64,000 nucleotides of DNA from Streptomyces sp. NBC_01571 (GCF_026339875.1 NZ_JAPEPZ010000001.1:6076001-6140000), one strand, 5' to 3'; shown: positions 40,201-50,520, counted from the first letter of the stretch. The notes: generated from the sequence alone by a model not told the origin. Made by a program: numbers and translations.

Positions 40201-40840
40201 TCACCTGCCGCACTGGGCGGATGACCATCGGGTTCGACCGGGCCGCGCTCTTCCGTGGCAGCTCCGGGGTCAGCCCGGCGGGGCAGACGATCAGCATGAG
40301 CGAGCCGTGGACCCACCAACCGCGGCTGATCGTCTCCATCGACTGGCTGAAGCGCGATCGCCCACGTCGCCCGCGACCAGCCGGCTGGTACGCGGCATGG
40401 ACAGATCTCAGACCACGGGATCCAGCTGGTAGTCCCGGATCTCCACGCCGGAGCTGAAAGGAGCCTGGAGCGCCGTCTTGTCGGCGGAGGCGATGGCACC
40501 CCAGCGCATGGCGTCCAGACAAGCGTCCAGCCGCCCCAGCTCGTCGAAGCCGCCGCTGGGCAACAGCAGCTCGTACTGGTATTGGACGTCAGTCGCCTGC
40601 TCCAGTCCCACACCACCCCCAATTCCTCGTCCCGGTCGTCGCTCTCCAGCGAGGACCGGGTGATCAGGTTGTTGGGTCGGCGGCCTCGGCGGCACGCGCC
40701 GGGTCGTCGCTTGCGCCGGTTGAGCGGACGACGTCGGTGACCACCCAGGGGCGGTTGCGCATGGTCACGCGCTGGCCTGGGGCTGGTGTTCCGGTGTCCT
40801 GTGCCTCTGCGTTGACCGGATCCTCCAGCTGCACAGTCAT
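40200..40840 (-). pseudogene. drmD: Decayed DISARM drmD (SNF2-like helicase), N-terminal remnant
   Basis: It begins at a normal-looking ATG (40840) with MTVQLEDPVNAEAQ and PGQRVTMRNRPWVVTDVVRS, stops at 40664, and resumes in another frame with YQYELLLPSGGFDELGRLDA and GVEIRDYQLDPVV. A TGA stop (40408-40410) is followed in the same frame by SMPRTSRLVAGDVG; then another frame gives LMLIVCPAGLT, the region after helicase motif I. The Walker A segment expected between these is missing. Most of the ~1000-residue helicase and the rest of the DISARM operon are gone, and the remnant runs into drmC. Confidence 0.72.
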
Positions 40841-40979
40841 GTCGCTCGTCCCCCAGCCCTCACAGGCACCGGTTTCTATGGCGCGGGTAGAGCTTGGGGC
40901 CGGAAAGCACGGTGGGACCCGGGTCGGGCGCATATGCCCCGAGCGGAGAAGCGCGCGGGCGCGCCCCCGCACCCAGGGT

Positions 40980-41007
40980 TTGACCCACGTCACCCAAGGG
41001 GTACGAT
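40980..41007 (+). promoter_or_regulatory. Candidate promoter of the S10 operon
   Basis: TTGACC (40980-40985), a 16-nt spacer, TACGAT (41002-41007). It would give a leader of about 380 nt before rpsJ. Confidence 0.6.
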
Positions 41008-41305
41008 CCTCGGCTCGATTGGCCAGCCCCCCGCCCCGTATGGCAGACTAGCGGGGTTGCTCGGTCGAGTGCCGATGCTGCGCGCCTCCCGCCGGGGGGA
41101 CCGGAAGCGAGTCCCACAGTACTCGTCGCCCCATCTGTCGTAAGGCAGCGCTGGAGCGGACGTACGGGAATCTTCCGGGAAGTGTCAGCGGGGTGCAGAC
41201 CAGGCGCCCGGTGGGTGTTCAGCCCCCGGTCCCGCGGTTGTCTTTTGGGCTGAGCCGCGTCCCTGAGCAGGGAAATCCTTTGCGGATATCTGTGCGGCAG
41301 GAGCG

Positions 41306-41330
41306 CGACACACCCGACCGCGTGGGTCGG
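41306..41330 (+). repeat. 25-nt leader element shared by rpsL and rpsJ (copy 2)
   Basis: Identical over 25 nt to 22734-22758. Here it lies 64 nt before the rpsJ start codon. Confidence 0.85.
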
Positions 41331-41394
41331 AGGCAAGGAACGCGAACCCCCGGGTTCCAGAGCGTTTCACGAGACAAAGGACTACTGAGTAGCC

Positions 41395-41703
41395 ATGGCG
41401 GGACAGAAGATCCGCATCCGGCTCAAGGCCTACGACCACGAGGTCATCGATTCCTCGGCGAAGAAGATCGTCGAGACGGTGACGCGCACTGGTGCGTCGG
41501 TCGCGGGCCCGGTGCCGCTGCCCACTGAGAAGAACGTGTACTGCGTCATCAAGTCGCCGCACAAGTACAAGGACTCGCGCGAGCACTTCGAGATGCGCAC
41601 GCACAAGCGCCTGATCGACATCCTCGACCCCACGCCCAAGACCGTTGACTCTCTGATGCGACTCGACCTCCCGGCCGGTGTCGACATCGAGATCAAGCTC
41701 TAA
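41395..41703 (+). CDS. rpsJ: 30S ribosomal protein S10
   Basis: A 102-residue S10 ([20 protein letters not shown]), normal length. S10 sits in the 30S head and, with NusB/NusG, takes part in antitermination. The loop [20 protein letters not shown] is typical. First gene of the S10 operon; the ATG is preceded by a long leader rather than by a strong Shine-Dalgarno sequence (aaggac about 15 nt up). rplC follows 17 nt later. Confidence 0.98.
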   Translation: MAGQKIRIRLKAYDHEVIDSSAKKIVETVTRTGASVAGPVPLPTEKNVYCVIKSPHKYKDSREHFEMRTHKRLIDILDPTPKTVDSLMRLDLPAGVDIEIKL

Positions 41704-41720
41704 GGGCCGGTGATCTGAGA

Positions 41721-42365
41721 ATGGGTAAGCAGATCAAGGGCATCCTGGGCGAGAAGCTCGGCATGACGCAGGTGTGGGACGAGAACAACCGCGTTGTTCC
41801 CGTCACCGTCGTCAAGGCCGGGCCGAATGTCGTGACCCAGGTTCGTACGAATGACTCCGACGGCTACGAGTCGGTCCAGATCGCCTTCGGCGAGATCGAC
41901 CCGCGCAAGGTGAACAAGCCCCTCAAGGGCCACTTCGCCAAGGCCGACGTCACTCCCCGCCGTCACCTCGTCGAGATCCGTACCGCTGACGCCAGCGAGT
42001 ACACCCTCGGCCAGGAGATCACCGCCGAGACCTTCGAGGCCGGCATCAAGGTGGACGTGACCGGCAAGAGCAAGGGCAAGGGCTTCGCCGGTGTCATGAA
42101 GCGTCACAACTTCAAGGGCCTCGGCGCCGGACACGGCACCCAGCGCAAGCACCGCTCGCCCGGCTCCATCGGTGGCTGCGCCACCCCGGGTCGTGTGTTC
42201 AAGGGCCTCCGCATGGCGGGTCGCATGGGCAACGAGCGGGTCACCACCCAGAACCTGACCGTTCACGCCGTTGACGCGGAGAAGGGCCTGCTCCTCATCA
42301 AGGGCGCGGTTCCTGGTCCGAACGGCGGCCTCGTCCTGGTCCGCACCGCGGCCAAGGGGGCCTGA
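41721..42365 (+). CDS. rplC: 50S ribosomal protein L3
   Basis: A 214-residue L3 ([20 protein letters not shown]) with the signature region [20 protein letters not shown], the loop that reaches the peptidyl-transferase centre. An early 50S assembly protein. Its gene lies 5 nt before rplD. Confidence 0.98.
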   Translation: MGKQIKGILGEKLGMTQVWDENNRVVPVTVVKAGPNVVTQVRTNDSDGYESVQIAFGEIDPRKVNKPLKGHFAKADVTPRRHLVEIRTADASEYTLGQEITAETFEAGIKVDVTGKSKGKGFAGVMKRHNFKGLGAGHGTQRKHRSPGSIGGCATPGRVFKGLRMAGRMGNERVTTQNLTVHAVDAEKGLLLIKGAVPGPNGGLVLVRTAAKGA

Positions 42366-42370
42366 GGACT

Positions 42371-43027
42371 ATGAGCACCATTGACATTCTGTCGCCCTCC
42401 GGCGACACCGCCGGGACCGTTGAGCTCCCGGCCGAGATCTTCGACGTAGAGAAGATCAGCATCCCGCTGCTTCACCAGGTCGTCGTCGCGCAGCTGGCCG
42501 CCGCCCGTCAGGGCACGCACAAGGTCAAGCGTCGTGGCGAGGTCCGCGGTGGTGGTAAGAAGCCTTACCGCCAGAAGGGCACCGGCCGCGCGCGCCAGGG
42601 TTCGACCCGTGCGCCGCAGTTCGCCGGCGGTGGCGTCGTCCACGGCCCCACCCCGCGTGACTACTCGCAGCGGACCCCGAAGAAGATGAAGGCCGCGGCC
42701 CTGCGCCACGCCCTCACCGACCGGGCCCGCAACGCTCGCATCCACGTCATCACCGGCGTGATCGAGGGCGAGACCCCCTCCACCAAGGCCGCGAAGAGCT
42801 TCCTCGGCAAGGTCAGCGAGCGCAAGAACGTGCTCCTGGTCATCGAGCGCTCCGACGAGGCCGCGCTGCTTTCCGCGCGCAACCTGCCCCAGGTCCACAT
42901 CCTGGAGCCGGGCCAGCTGAACACGTACGACGTTCTCGTCTCGGACGACGTGGTCTTCACCCAGGCCGCTTTCGAGTCCTTCGTGTCTGGCCCCCAGGCC
43001 GCTGACACCGAAGGGAGCGAAGCCTGA
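42371..43027 (+). CDS. rplD: 50S ribosomal protein L4
   Basis: A 218-residue L4. The extended loop that lines the peptide exit tunnel is clear ([20 protein letters not shown]). In E. coli, L4 also represses the S10 operon by binding its leader; whether the long rpsJ leader here is such a target is not shown. Its stop overlaps the rplW start (TGATG). Confidence 0.98.
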   Translation: MSTIDILSPSGDTAGTVELPAEIFDVEKISIPLLHQVVVAQLAAARQGTHKVKRRGEVRGGGKKPYRQKGTGRARQGSTRAPQFAGGGVVHGPTPRDYSQRTPKKMKAAALRHALTDRARNARIHVITGVIEGETPSTKAAKSFLGKVSERKNVLLVIERSDEAALLSARNLPQVHILEPGQLNTYDVLVSDDVVFTQAAFESFVSGPQAADTEGSEA

Positions 43028-43443
43028 TGGCTACGCGTCACCCGAGCATTGCCTCGAAGGCCGCCAAGGCCAAGAAGGTCGCGCGCGTCGCCAAGGCGAA
43101 GCGCCACGAGGCCGAGGGCAAGAACACCGTAGAGACGCCGATGAGCAAGAGCTTCACGGACCACCGTGACGTTCTGCTCAAGCCGGTCGTCTCCGAGAAG
43201 AGCTACGCGCTGCTCGACGAGGGCAAGTACACCTTCGTCGTCGCGCCGGGCGCCAACAAGACCCAGATCAAGCAGGCCGTCCAGGCGGTCTTCTCGGTCA
43301 AGGTCACCGGCGTCAACACGATCAACCGTCAGGGTAAGCGCAAGCGGACCAAGAGCGGTTTCGGTAAGCGTGCTGACACCAAGCGCGCCATCGTGACCCT
43401 CGCTGAGGGCGACCGTATCGACATCTTCGGCCAGGCCTCCTAA
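43027..43443 (+). CDS. rplW: 50S ribosomal protein L23
   Basis: A 138-residue L23 with the ~38-residue Lys/Ala-rich N-terminal extension usual in streptomycetes ([20 protein letters not shown]) before the conserved core [21 protein letters not shown]23 surrounds the tunnel exit and docks signal recognition particle and trigger factor. The ATG overlaps the rplD stop, which supports the long start over the internal ATG at 43141. Confidence 0.95.
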   Translation: MATRHPSIASKAAKAKKVARVAKAKRHEAEGKNTVETPMSKSFTDHRDVLLKPVVSEKSYALLDEGKYTFVVAPGANKTQIKQAVQAVFSVKVTGVNTINRQGKRKRTKSGFGKRADTKRAIVTLAEGDRIDIFGQAS

Positions 43444-43482
43444 CGGAGCGCCCTGGTCCGAATATCGGACGAGGACTGAGAA

Positions 43483-44319
43483 ATGGGAATCCGCAAGTAC
43501 AAGCCGACTACGCCGGGCCGTCGTGGCTCCAGCGTCGCCGACTTCGTCGAGGTCACGCGGTCCACGCCGGAGAAGTCGCTGGTCCGCCCGCTGCACAGCA
43601 AGGGCGGCCGTAACAACGCCGGTCGTGTGACCGTTCGCCACCAGGGTGGCGGACACAAGCGCGCCTACCGAGTGATCGACTTCCGTCGTCACGACAAGGA
43701 CGGCGTGCCGGCGAAGGTCGCGCACATCGAGTACGACCCCAACCGCACCGCGCGCATCGCGCTGCTGCACTACGCCGACGGCGAGAAGCGCTACATCCTC
43801 GCCCCGCGCAACCTGCAGCAGGGTGACCGCGTGGAGAACGGTCCCGGGGCCGACATCAAGCCGGGCAACAACCTGGCCCTCCGCAACATCCCGGTCGGTA
43901 CCACGATCCACGCGATCGAGATCCGTCCCGGTGGCGGTGCCAAGTTCGCCCGCTCCGCCGGTGCCTCGGTGCAGCTGCTCGCGAAGGAGGGCACCATGGC
44001 CCACCTCCGCATGCCTTCCGGTGAGATCCGCCTGGTCGACCAGCGCTGCCGCGCCACGGTCGGCGAGGTCGGCAACGCCGAGCAGAGCAACATCAACTGG
44101 GGTAAGGCCGGCCGTAAGCGCTGGCTGGGCGTTCGCCCGACCGTCCGCGGTGTGGCGATGAACCCGGTTGACCACCCGCACGGTGGTGGTGAGGGCAAGA
44201 CCTCCGGTGGTCGCCACCCGGTCTCCCCGTGGGGTCAGAAGGAGGGTCGTACTCGTTCGCCGAAGAAGGCTTCGAACAAGTACATCGTCCGCCGCCGCAA
44301 GACGAACAAGAAGCGCTAG
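43483..44319 (+). CDS. rplB: 50S ribosomal protein L2
   Basis: A 278-residue L2 ([20 protein letters not shown]) with the C-terminal signature region [20 protein letters not shown], whose His is implicated in peptidyl-transferase activity. An early 23S-binding protein that supports subunit joining. Confidence 0.98.
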   Translation: MGIRKYKPTTPGRRGSSVADFVEVTRSTPEKSLVRPLHSKGGRNNAGRVTVRHQGGGHKRAYRVIDFRRHDKDGVPAKVAHIEYDPNRTARIALLHYADGEKRYILAPRNLQQGDRVENGPGADIKPGNNLALRNIPVGTTIHAIEIRPGGGAKFARSAGASVQLLAKEGTMAHLRMPSGEIRLVDQRCRATVGEVGNAEQSNINWGKAGRKRWLGVRPTVRGVAMNPVDHPHGGGEGKTSGGRHPVSPWGQKEGRTRSPKKASNKYIVRRRKTNKKR

Positions 44320-44331
44320 GAGCGGGTTTAG

Positions 44332-44613
44332 ATGCCGCGCAGTCTCAAGAAGGGGCCCTTCGTCGACGACCACCTGATCAAGAAGGTGGACGTACAGAAC
44401 GAAGCCGGTACCAAGAACGTCATCAAGACCTGGTCCCGTCGCTCGATGATCATCCCGGCCATGCTCGGTCACACGATCGCGGTGCACAACGGCAAGATCC
44501 ACATCCCGGTGTTTGTCACCGAGTCGATGGTCGGCCACAAGCTCGGCGAGTTCTCGCCGACGCGCACCTTCCGGGGTCACGTCAAGGACGACCGGAAGTC
44601 GAAGCGCCGCTAA
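44332..44613 (+). CDS. rpsS: 30S ribosomal protein S19
   Basis: A 93-residue S19 ([20 protein letters not shown]) with the signature [20 protein letters not shown]. It forms a complex with S13 in the 30S head near the A site. 12 nt after rplB. Confidence 0.98.
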   Translation: MPRSLKKGPFVDDHLIKKVDVQNEAGTKNVIKTWSRRSMIIPAMLGHTIAVHNGKIHIPVFVTESMVGHKLGEFSPTRTFRGHVKDDRKSKRR

Positions 44614-44654
44614 CGCGGGGTGGAATGACCATGACAGACACTGGAAGGACAACC

Positions 44655-45002
44655 ATGGAAGCCAGGGCCCAGGCGCGGTACATCCGCGTTACGCCCATGA
44701 AGGCCCGCCGCGTGGTGGACCTTATCCGTGGCATGGATGCCACGGAGGCTCAGGCGGTCCTGCGTTTCGCCCCGCAGGCCGCGAGCGTGCCGGTCGGCAA
44801 GGTGCTTGACAGCGCCATTGCCAACGCCGCACACAACTACGACCACACCGACGCCGGCAGCCTCGTCATCTCCGAGGCGTACGTCGACGAGGGTCCGACC
44901 CTGAAGCGGTTCCGTCCGCGTGCCCAGGGCCGCGCCTACCGGATCCGCAAGCGGACCAGCCACATCACCGTGGTCGTCAGCAGCAAGGAAGGAACCCGGT
45001 AA
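44655..45002 (+). CDS. rplV: 50S ribosomal protein L22
   Basis: A 115-residue L22. The ATG at 44655 is chosen because ggaaggac lies just upstream and the product begins [20 protein letters not shown]; earlier in-frame ATGs at 44625 and 44631 lack this. The C-terminal hairpin ([20 protein letters not shown]) reaches the tunnel wall near the macrolide site. Its TAA overlaps the rpsC ATG (TAATG). Confidence 0.96.
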   Translation: MEARAQARYIRVTPMKARRVVDLIRGMDATEAQAVLRFAPQAASVPVGKVLDSAIANAAHNYDHTDAGSLVISEAYVDEGPTLKRFRPRAQGRAYRIRKRTSHITVVVSSKEGTR

Positions 45003-45832
45003 TGGGCCAGAAGGTTAACCCGCATGGGTTCCGGCTCGGCATCACCACGGACTTCAAGTCCCGCTGGTACGCCGACAAGCTGTACAAGGACTACGTCAAG
45101 GAAGACGTCGCCATCCGTCGGATGATGACGTCCGGCATGGAGCGCGCCGGCATCTCGAAGGTTGAGATCGAGCGCACCCGTGACCGTGTGCGGGTGGACA
45201 TCCACACCGCGCGTCCGGGCATCGTCATCGGCCGCCGTGGCGCCGAGGCCGACCGCATCCGCGGTGACCTCGAGAAGCTCACGGGCAAGCAGGTCCAGCT
45301 GAACATCCTCGAGGTCAAGAACCCCGAGACCGATGCTCAGCTGGTCGCCCAGGCCGTTGCCGAGCAGCTGTCGTCCCGCGTCTCCTTCCGCCGTGCCATG
45401 CGCAAGAGCATGCAGTCGGCGATGAAGGCGGGCGCCAAGGGCATCAAGATCCAGTGCGGTGGCCGCCTCGGCGGCGCCGAGATGTCCCGCTCGGAGTTCT
45501 ACCGCGAGGGCCGTGTGCCCCTGCACACGCTCCGTGCGAACGTCGACTACGGCTTCTTCGAGGCCAAGACGACCTTCGGCCGTATCGGTGTGAAGGTCTG
45601 GATCTACAAGGGCGACGTCAAGAACATCGCCGAGGTCCGCGCCGAGAACGCCGCTGCCCGTGCCGGCAACCGCCCGGCCCGTGGTGGCAACGACCGCCCG
45701 GCCGGCCGTGGTGGCCGTGGTGGCGAGCGTGGCGGTCGCGGTCGTAAGCCGCAGCAGGCTCCCGCTGCCGAGGCCCCCAAGGCCGAGGCTCCGGCTGCCG
45801 CTCCGGCTGAGAGCACCGGAACGGAGGCCTGA
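45002..45832 (+). CDS. rpsC: 30S ribosomal protein S3 with Arg/Gly-rich tail
   Basis: A 276-residue S3 with KH domain ([20 protein letters not shown]) and C-terminal region ([20 protein letters not shown]). S3 lines the mRNA entry tunnel and has helicase activity. The last ~60 residues are an RGG-like, then Ala/Pro/Glu-rich tail ([20 protein letters not shown]), longer than in E. coli (233 residues). Confidence 0.98.
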   Translation: MGQKVNPHGFRLGITTDFKSRWYADKLYKDYVKEDVAIRRMMTSGMERAGISKVEIERTRDRVRVDIHTARPGIVIGRRGAEADRIRGDLEKLTGKQVQLNILEVKNPETDAQLVAQAVAEQLSSRVSFRRAMRKSMQSAMKAGAKGIKIQCGGRLGGAEMSRSEFYREGRVPLHTLRANVDYGFFEAKTTFGRIGVKVWIYKGDVKNIAEVRAENAAARAGNRPARGGNDRPAGRGGRGGERGGRGRKPQQAPAAEAPKAEAPAAAPAESTGTEA

Positions 45833-45837
45833 CCGAC

Positions 45838-46257
45838 ATGCTGATCCCCCGTAGGGTCAAGCACCGCAAGCAGCACCACCCGAAGCGCCGTGGTCAGGCC
45901 AAGGGCGGTACGCAGGTTTCGTTCGGCGAGTACGGCATTCAGGCCCTCACGCCGGCGTACGTGACGAACCGCCAGATCGAGGCCGCTCGTATCGCGATGA
46001 CCCGTCACATCAAGCGTGGCGGCAAGGTCTGGATCAACATCTACCCGGACCGCCCGCTGACCAAGAAGCCTGCCGAGACCCGCATGGGTTCCGGTAAGGG
46101 TTCTCCCGAGTGGTGGGTCGCGAACGTGCACCCGGGCCGGGTCATGTTCGAACTGTCCTACCCCAACGAGAAGATCGCCCGTGAGGCTCTGACTCGCGCA
46201 GCCCACAAGCTGCCGATGAAGTGCCGGATCGTCAAGCGCGAGGCAGGTGAAGCGTGA
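45838..46257 (+). CDS. rplP: 50S ribosomal protein L16
   Basis: A 139-residue L16 ([20 protein letters not shown]) with the tip region [20 protein letters not shown] near the A-site tRNA elbow. Its TGA overlaps the start of rpmC. Confidence 0.98.
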   Translation: MLIPRRVKHRKQHHPKRRGQAKGGTQVSFGEYGIQALTPAYVTNRQIEAARIAMTRHIKRGGKVWINIYPDRPLTKKPAETRMGSGKGSPEWWVANVHPGRVMFELSYPNEKIAREALTRAAHKLPMKCRIVKREAGEA

Positions 46258-46481
46258 TGTCGGCCGGTACCAAGGCGTCCGAGCTGCGCGAACTGGGTGA
46301 CGAGGAGCTTCTCGCGAAGCTTCGCGAAGCCAAGGAAGAGCTGTTCAACCTCCGCTTCCAGGCGGCGACCGGTCAGCTCGAGAACCACGGTCGGCTCAAG
46401 GCCGTCCGCAAGGACATCGCGCGGATCTACACCCTGATGCGTGAGCGCGAGCTGGGCATCGAAACGGTGGAGAGCGCCTGA
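46257..46481 (+). CDS. rpmC: 50S ribosomal protein L29
   Basis: A 74-residue L29, two antiparallel helices ([37 protein letters not shown]). The ATG at 46257 overlaps the rplP stop (TGATG); the GTG one codon upstream is an alternative. It sits at the tunnel exit beside L23. The stop overlaps the rpsQ start. Confidence 0.95.
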   Translation: MSAGTKASELRELGDEELLAKLREAKEELFNLRFQAATGQLENHGRLKAVRKDIARIYTLMRERELGIETVESA

Positions 46482-46765
46482 TGAGCGAGAGCAACGTGAC
46501 TGAGACCAACGAGCAGCGCGGTTTCCGCAAGACCCGTGAGGGTCTGGTCGTCAGCGACAAGATGGACAAGACCGTCGTCGTCGCCGTCGAGGACCGCGTC
46601 AAGCACGCCCTGTACGGCAAGGTCATCCGCCGTACGAGCAAGCTCAAGGCCCACGACGAGCAGAACGCCGCGGGTATCGGCGACCGCGTCCTCCTCATGG
46701 AGACGCGTCCGCTGTCCGCGACGAAGCGCTGGCGCATCGTCGAGATCCTCGAGAAGGCCAAGTAA
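46481..46765 (+). CDS. rpsQ: 30S ribosomal protein S17
   Basis: A 94-residue S17, with an N-terminal extension of about 15 residues before the conserved [20 protein letters not shown] and the signature [21 protein letters not shown] primary 16S rRNA-binding protein. It is followed by two hairpins, marking the boundary between S10-type and spc-type units. Confidence 0.97.
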   Translation: MSESNVTETNEQRGFRKTREGLVVSDKMDKTVVVAVEDRVKHALYGKVIRRTSKLKAHDEQNAAGIGDRVLLMETRPLSATKRWRIVEILEKAK

Positions 46766-46768
46766 TTA

Positions 46769-46838
46769 CCTGAGGGGTTTCCCTCAGGTTCGTTCCGCCA
46801 GGCTCGGGGCGGGGCCGCCGTAAGGTCGGCCCCGCCCC
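46769..46838 (+). terminator. Double hairpin between rpsQ and rplN
   Basis: Hairpin one: cctgaggg/ccctcagg (46769-46788). Hairpin two: ggggcggggccg/cggccccgcccc (46806-46838), a 12-bp perfect GC stem. They occupy the 103-nt gap at the classical S10/spc boundary and likely reduce or shape read-through. Confidence 0.65.
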
Positions 46839-46868
46839 GGGAACCGGCAGACAAATCAGGAGATAGAC

Positions 46869-47237
46869 GTGATCCAGCAGGAGTCGCGACTGCGTGTCGC
46901 CGACAACACTGGTGCGAAGGAGATCCTTTGCATCCGTGTGCTCGGTGGCTCCGGTCGCCGCTACGCGGGCATCGGTGACGTCATCGTCGCCACCGTCAAG
47001 GACGCGATCCCCGGTGGCAACGTGAAGAAGGGTGACGTCATCAAGGCCGTCATCGTTCGCACCGTCAAGGAGCGCCGCCGTCCGGACGGCTCGTACATCC
47101 GCTTCGACGAGAACGCCGCCGTCATTCTGAAGAACGACGGCGACCCTCGCGGCACCCGTATCTTCGGCCCTGTCGGCCGTGAGCTGCGCGAGAAGAAGTT
47201 CATGAAGATCATCTCGCTCGCGCCGGAGGTGCTGTAA
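46869..47237 (+). CDS. rplN: 50S ribosomal protein L14
   Basis: A 122-residue L14 with a GTG start ([20 protein letters not shown]) and the family region [20 protein letters not shown]. It lies at the subunit interface and is the RsfS (ribosome silencing factor) docking site. Start preceded by aggagata. Confidence 0.98.
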   Translation: MIQQESRLRVADNTGAKEILCIRVLGGSGRRYAGIGDVIVATVKDAIPGGNVKKGDVIKAVIVRTVKERRRPDGSYIRFDENAAVILKNDGDPRGTRIFGPVGRELREKKFMKIISLAPEVL

Positions 47238-47239
47238 GC

Positions 47240-47563
47240 ATGAAGATCAAGAAGGGTGACACGGTTCAGGTCATCACCGGCAAGGACAAGGGCAAGCAGG
47301 GCAAGGTCATTGCCGCTTACCCGCGCGACGAGCGCGTCCTGGTCGAGGGTGTCAACCGGGTCAAGAAGCACACCAAGGCCGGCCCGACCGCCAGCGGTTC
47401 GCAGGCCGGCGGCATCGTGACGACCGAGGCCCCGATCCACGTGAGCAACGTTCAGCTCGTCGTGGAGAAGGACGGCAACAAGGTCGTCACGCGTGTCGGT
47501 TACCGCTTCGACGACGAGGGCAACAAGATCCGCGTTGCCAAGCGGACGGGTGAGGACATCTGA
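47240..47563 (+). CDS. rplX: 50S ribosomal protein L24
   Basis: A 107-residue L24 with an N-terminal KOW element ([20 protein letters not shown]), an assembly initiator of the 50S subunit. Begins 2 nt after rplN; its stop overlaps rplE (TGATG). Confidence 0.98.
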   Translation: MKIKKGDTVQVITGKDKGKQGKVIAAYPRDERVLVEGVNRVKKHTKAGPTASGSQAGGIVTTEAPIHVSNVQLVVEKDGNKVVTRVGYRFDDEGNKIRVAKRTGEDI

Positions 47564-48120
47564 TGGCTACCACCACCACTCCGCGTCTCAAGACGAAGTA
47601 CCGCGAGGAGATCGCGGCGAAGCTGCAGGAAGAGTTCTCCTACGAGAACGTCATGCAGACGCCGGGCCTCGTCAAGATCGTGGTCAACATGGGTGTCGGC
47701 GACGCCGCCCGTGACTCGAAGCTCATGGACGGTGCCGTCCGTGACCTGACCACCATCACCGGTCAGAAGCCGGCCATCACCAAGGCCCGCAAGTCCATCG
47801 CGCAGTTCAAGCTGCGTGAGGGTCAGCCGATCGGTGCCCACGTCACGCTCCGTGGCGACCGCATGTGGGAGTTCCTGGACCGCACCCTGTCGCTCGCGCT
47901 GCCGCGCATCCGCGACTTCCGCGGTCTGTCCCCCAAGCAGTTCGACGGCCGTGGCAACTACACCTTCGGTCTCACGGAGCAGGTCATGTTCCACGAGATC
48001 GACCAGGACAAGATCGACCGCGTCCGGGGTATGGACATCACCGTGGTGACCACGGCGACCAACGACGCTGAGGGCCGTGCCCTTCTCCGTCACCTCGGCT
48101 TCCCCTTCAAGGAGGCGTAA
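47563..48120 (+). CDS. rplE: 50S ribosomal protein L5
   Basis: A 185-residue L5 with [20 protein letters not shown] and the 5S rRNA-binding region. It links 5S rRNA and P-site tRNA at the central protuberance. Coupled to rplX by a 1-nt overlap of stop and start. Confidence 0.98.
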   Translation: MATTTTPRLKTKYREEIAAKLQEEFSYENVMQTPGLVKIVVNMGVGDAARDSKLMDGAVRDLTTITGQKPAITKARKSIAQFKLREGQPIGAHVTLRGDRMWEFLDRTLSLALPRIRDFRGLSPKQFDGRGNYTFGLTEQVMFHEIDQDKIDRVRGMDITVVTTATNDAEGRALLRHLGFPFKEA

Positions 48121-48125
48121 GCGAG

Positions 48126-48311
48126 ATGGCGAAGAAGGCTCTGATTGCCAAGGCTGCTCGTAAGCCCAAGTTCGGTGTGCGTGGCTACACGCGCTGCCAG
48201 CGCTGCGGTCGTCCGCACTCCGTGTACCGCAAGTTCGGCCTGTGCCGCGTCTGCCTTCGTGAGATGGCTCACCGTGGCGAGCTGCCGGGCGTGACCAAGA
48301 GCTCCTGGTAG
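48126..48311 (+). CDS. rpsN: 30S ribosomal protein S14, zinc-binding (type Z)
   Basis: A 61-residue short S14 with four cysteines in two CxxC pairs ([10 protein letters not shown] and [10 protein letters not shown]), the zinc-dependent form. Actinobacteria often keep a zinc-free paralogue elsewhere under Zur control; none is in this window. It is located between rplE and rpsH. Confidence 0.97.
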   Translation: MAKKALIAKAARKPKFGVRGYTRCQRCGRPHSVYRKFGLCRVCLREMAHRGELPGVTKSSW

Positions 48312-48521
48312 TCCGGTACTTCCGGACACCAGAGGCTCTCGGTAAGTAAAGGGCGCTGTCAGGTGCCCACCTCTCCATGCCGTAGGCTAGGAGGGTTGGG
48401 CGCCTGACGCCCGTACGACTTACTACGCCGTAGGTCCCCGCACCGCACCCGTCCCGCCACTGAGTGGGGAGAGGGATGGCGCATACAGGAAACCCCGGCG
48501 AGAGAGGCCGAAGGCCAATTC

Positions 48522-48920
48522 ATGACCATGACTGATCCGATCGCAGACATGCTTACGCGTCTGCGTAACGCGAACTCGGCGTACCACGACACCGTGGGAA
48601 TGCCGCACAGCAAGATCAAGTCGCACATCGCGGAGATCCTCCAGCAGGAGGGCTTCATCACGGGCTGGAAGGTCGAGGACGCCGAGGTCGGCAAGAACCT
48701 CGTCCTCGAGCTGAAGTTCGGCCCGAACCGTGAGCGCTCCATCGCGGGCATCAAGCGGATCTCCAAGCCCGGTCTCCGGGTGTACGCGAAGTCCACCAAC
48801 CTGCCCAAGGTGCTGGGTGGCCTCGGCGTGGCGATCATCTCCACGTCCCACGGGCTCCTCACCGACAAGCAGGCCGGCAAGAAGGGCGTAGGCGGAGAAG
48901 TCCTCGCCTACGTCTGGTAG
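48522..48920 (+). CDS. rpsH: 30S ribosomal protein S8
   Basis: A 132-residue S8 ([20 protein letters not shown]) with the C-terminal signature [20 protein letters not shown]. It binds the central domain of 16S rRNA and, in E. coli, represses the spc operon. It is preceded by a 210-nt gap with a small hairpin (about 48313-48328), which may carry a promoter or processing site. Confidence 0.98.
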   Translation: MTMTDPIADMLTRLRNANSAYHDTVGMPHSKIKSHIAEILQQEGFITGWKVEDAEVGKNLVLELKFGPNRERSIAGIKRISKPGLRVYAKSTNLPKVLGGLGVAIISTSHGLLTDKQAGKKGVGGEVLAYVW

Positions 48921-48944
48921 CGGAAGGGAACGGAGGAAACAGCT

Positions 48945-49484
48945 ATGTCGCGCATTGGCAAGCTCCCCATCACGGTTCCCGCCGGCGTGGACGTCACCAT
49001 CGATGGCCGTACGGTTCAGGTGAAGGGCCCCAAGGGCACCCTCTCCCACACCGTCGTCGCGCCGATCGAGATCGTCAAGGGTGAGGAAGGCGTTCTGAAC
49101 GTCACCCGCCCCAACGACGAGCGTCAGAACAAGGCCCTGCACGGCCTGTCCCGCACGCTGGTGGCGAACATGATCACCGGCGTGACCCAGGGTTACGTGA
49201 AGAAGCTCGAGATCAGCGGTGTCGGTTACCGCGTGACGGCCAAGGGTTCGAACCTCGAGTTCGCGCTCGGCTACAGCCACCCGATCACGGTCGAGGCCCC
49301 CGAGGGCATCACCTTCAAGGTGGAAGCCCCCACCCGTTTCTCGGTCGAGGGCATCGACAAGCAGAAGGTCGGCGAGGTTGCGGCCAACATCCGCAAGCTG
49401 CGCAAGCCCGACCCGTACAAGGCCAAGGGCGTCAAGTACGAAGGCGAAGTCATCCGCCGCAAGGTCGGAAAGGCGGGTAAGTAA
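48945..49484 (+). CDS. rplF: 50S ribosomal protein L6
   Basis: A 179-residue L6 ([20 protein letters not shown]) with two similar domains and the C-terminal signature [20 protein letters not shown]. It lies near the sarcin-ricin loop and factor-binding site. Confidence 0.98.
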   Translation: MSRIGKLPITVPAGVDVTIDGRTVQVKGPKGTLSHTVVAPIEIVKGEEGVLNVTRPNDERQNKALHGLSRTLVANMITGVTQGYVKKLEISGVGYRVTAKGSNLEFALGYSHPITVEAPEGITFKVEAPTRFSVEGIDKQKVGEVAANIRKLRKPDPYKAKGVKYEGEVIRRKVGKAGK

Positions 49485-49487
49485 GCC

Positions 49488-49871
49488 ATGGCATACGGTG
49501 TCAAGATTGCTAAGGGCGACGCTTACAAGCGTGCTGCCATCAAGCGTCGTCACATCCGGATCCGTAAGCACATCTCGGGTACGGCTGAGCGTCCGCGCCT
49601 GGTCGTGACGCGCTCCAACCGCCACATCGTGGCCCAGGTCATCGACGACGTTAAGGGTCACACCCTCGCGTCGGCGTCGACCCTGGACACGACGATCCGC
49701 GGCGGCGAGAGCGACAAGTCGGCTCAGGCCAAGTCGGTCGGCGCTCTTGTCGCCGAGCGCGCCAAGGCCGCCGGTGTCGAGGCTGTCGTATTCGACCGTG
49801 GTGGAAACCAGTACGCCGGGCGCATCGCCGCCCTGGCGGACGCCGCCCGCGAAGCCGGACTCAAGTTCTGA
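49488..49871 (+). CDS. rplR: 50S ribosomal protein L18
   Basis: A 127-residue L18 with an Arg/Lys-rich N-terminus and a core that binds 5S rRNA ([20 protein letters not shown]). It begins 3 nt after rplF. Confidence 0.98.
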   Translation: MAYGVKIAKGDAYKRAAIKRRHIRIRKHISGTAERPRLVVTRSNRHIVAQVIDDVKGHTLASASTLDTTIRGGESDKSAQAKSVGALVAERAKAAGVEAVVFDRGGNQYAGRIAALADAAREAGLKF

Positions 49872-49912
49872 GTCGGTTCCGTAGCTAGCGGAAACAGAGA
49901 GAGGTAATTCCA

Positions 49913-50518
49913 ATGGCTGGACCCCAGCGCCGCGGTGGCGGTGCCGGTGGCGGCGAGCGGCGGGACCGGAAGGGCCGTGACGGCGGCGCAGCTGCTGCCG
50001 AGAAGACCGCGTACGTTGAGCGCGTCGTCGCGATCAACCGCGTCGCCAAGGTTGTGAAGGGTGGTCGTCGCTTCAGCTTCACCGCGCTGGTCGTGGTGGG
50101 CGATGGTGACGGCACCGTGGGTGTCGGTTACGGCAAGGCCAAGGAGGTGCCGGCCGCGATCGCCAAGGGTGTTGAAGAGGCCAAGAAGCACTTCTTCAAG
50201 GTCCCCCGTATCCAGGGCACCATCCCGCACCCGATCACGGGCGAGAAGGCCGCGGGCGTCGTCCTGCTCAAGCCTGCTTCCCCCGGTACCGGCGTCATCG
50301 CCGGTGGCCCGGTGCGTGCTGTGCTCGAGTGCGCCGGCGTTCACGACATCCTGTCGAAGTCGCTCGGCTCGTCCAACGCGATCAACATCGTGCACGCGAC
50401 CGTGGCGGCCCTCAAGGGTCTGCAGCGTCCCGAGGAGATCGCGGCTCGCCGTGGTCTGCCCCTCGAGGACGTCGCCCCCGCGGCCCTGCTGCGTGCACGT
50501 GCGGGAGCGGGTGCGTAA
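49913..50518 (+). CDS. rpsE: 30S ribosomal protein S5
   Basis: A 201-residue S5 with a Gly/Arg-rich N-terminal extension of about 35 residues before the dsRBD-like part ([20 protein letters not shown]). The spectinomycin loop region appears wild type by eye. C-terminal signature around [20 protein letters not shown]. Confidence 0.97.
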   Translation: MAGPQRRGGGAGGGERRDRKGRDGGAAAAEKTAYVERVVAINRVAKVVKGGRRFSFTALVVVGDGDGTVGVGYGKAKEVPAAIAKGVEEAKKHFFKVPRIQGTIPHPITGEKAAGVVLLKPASPGTGVIAGGPVRAVLECAGVHDILSKSLGSSNAINIVHATVAALKGLQRPEEIAARRGLPLEDVAPAALLRARAGAGA

Positions 50519-50520
50519 TC

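Larger units (their letters stand above)
40841..41394. other. Upstream region of the S10 operon
   Basis: A 554-nt non-coding stretch. It holds the TTGACC/TACGAT promoter, a possible second -10 near 41045-41050, the 25-nt leader element shared with rpsL and a hairpin-rich leader. No protein-coding frame is credible. Confidence 0.6.

Noticed and set aside
40860..41336. A 158-codon minus-strand frame upstream of rpsJ
   Set aside because: It spans the S10 operon promoter and leader element and has no ribosome-binding site or homology.
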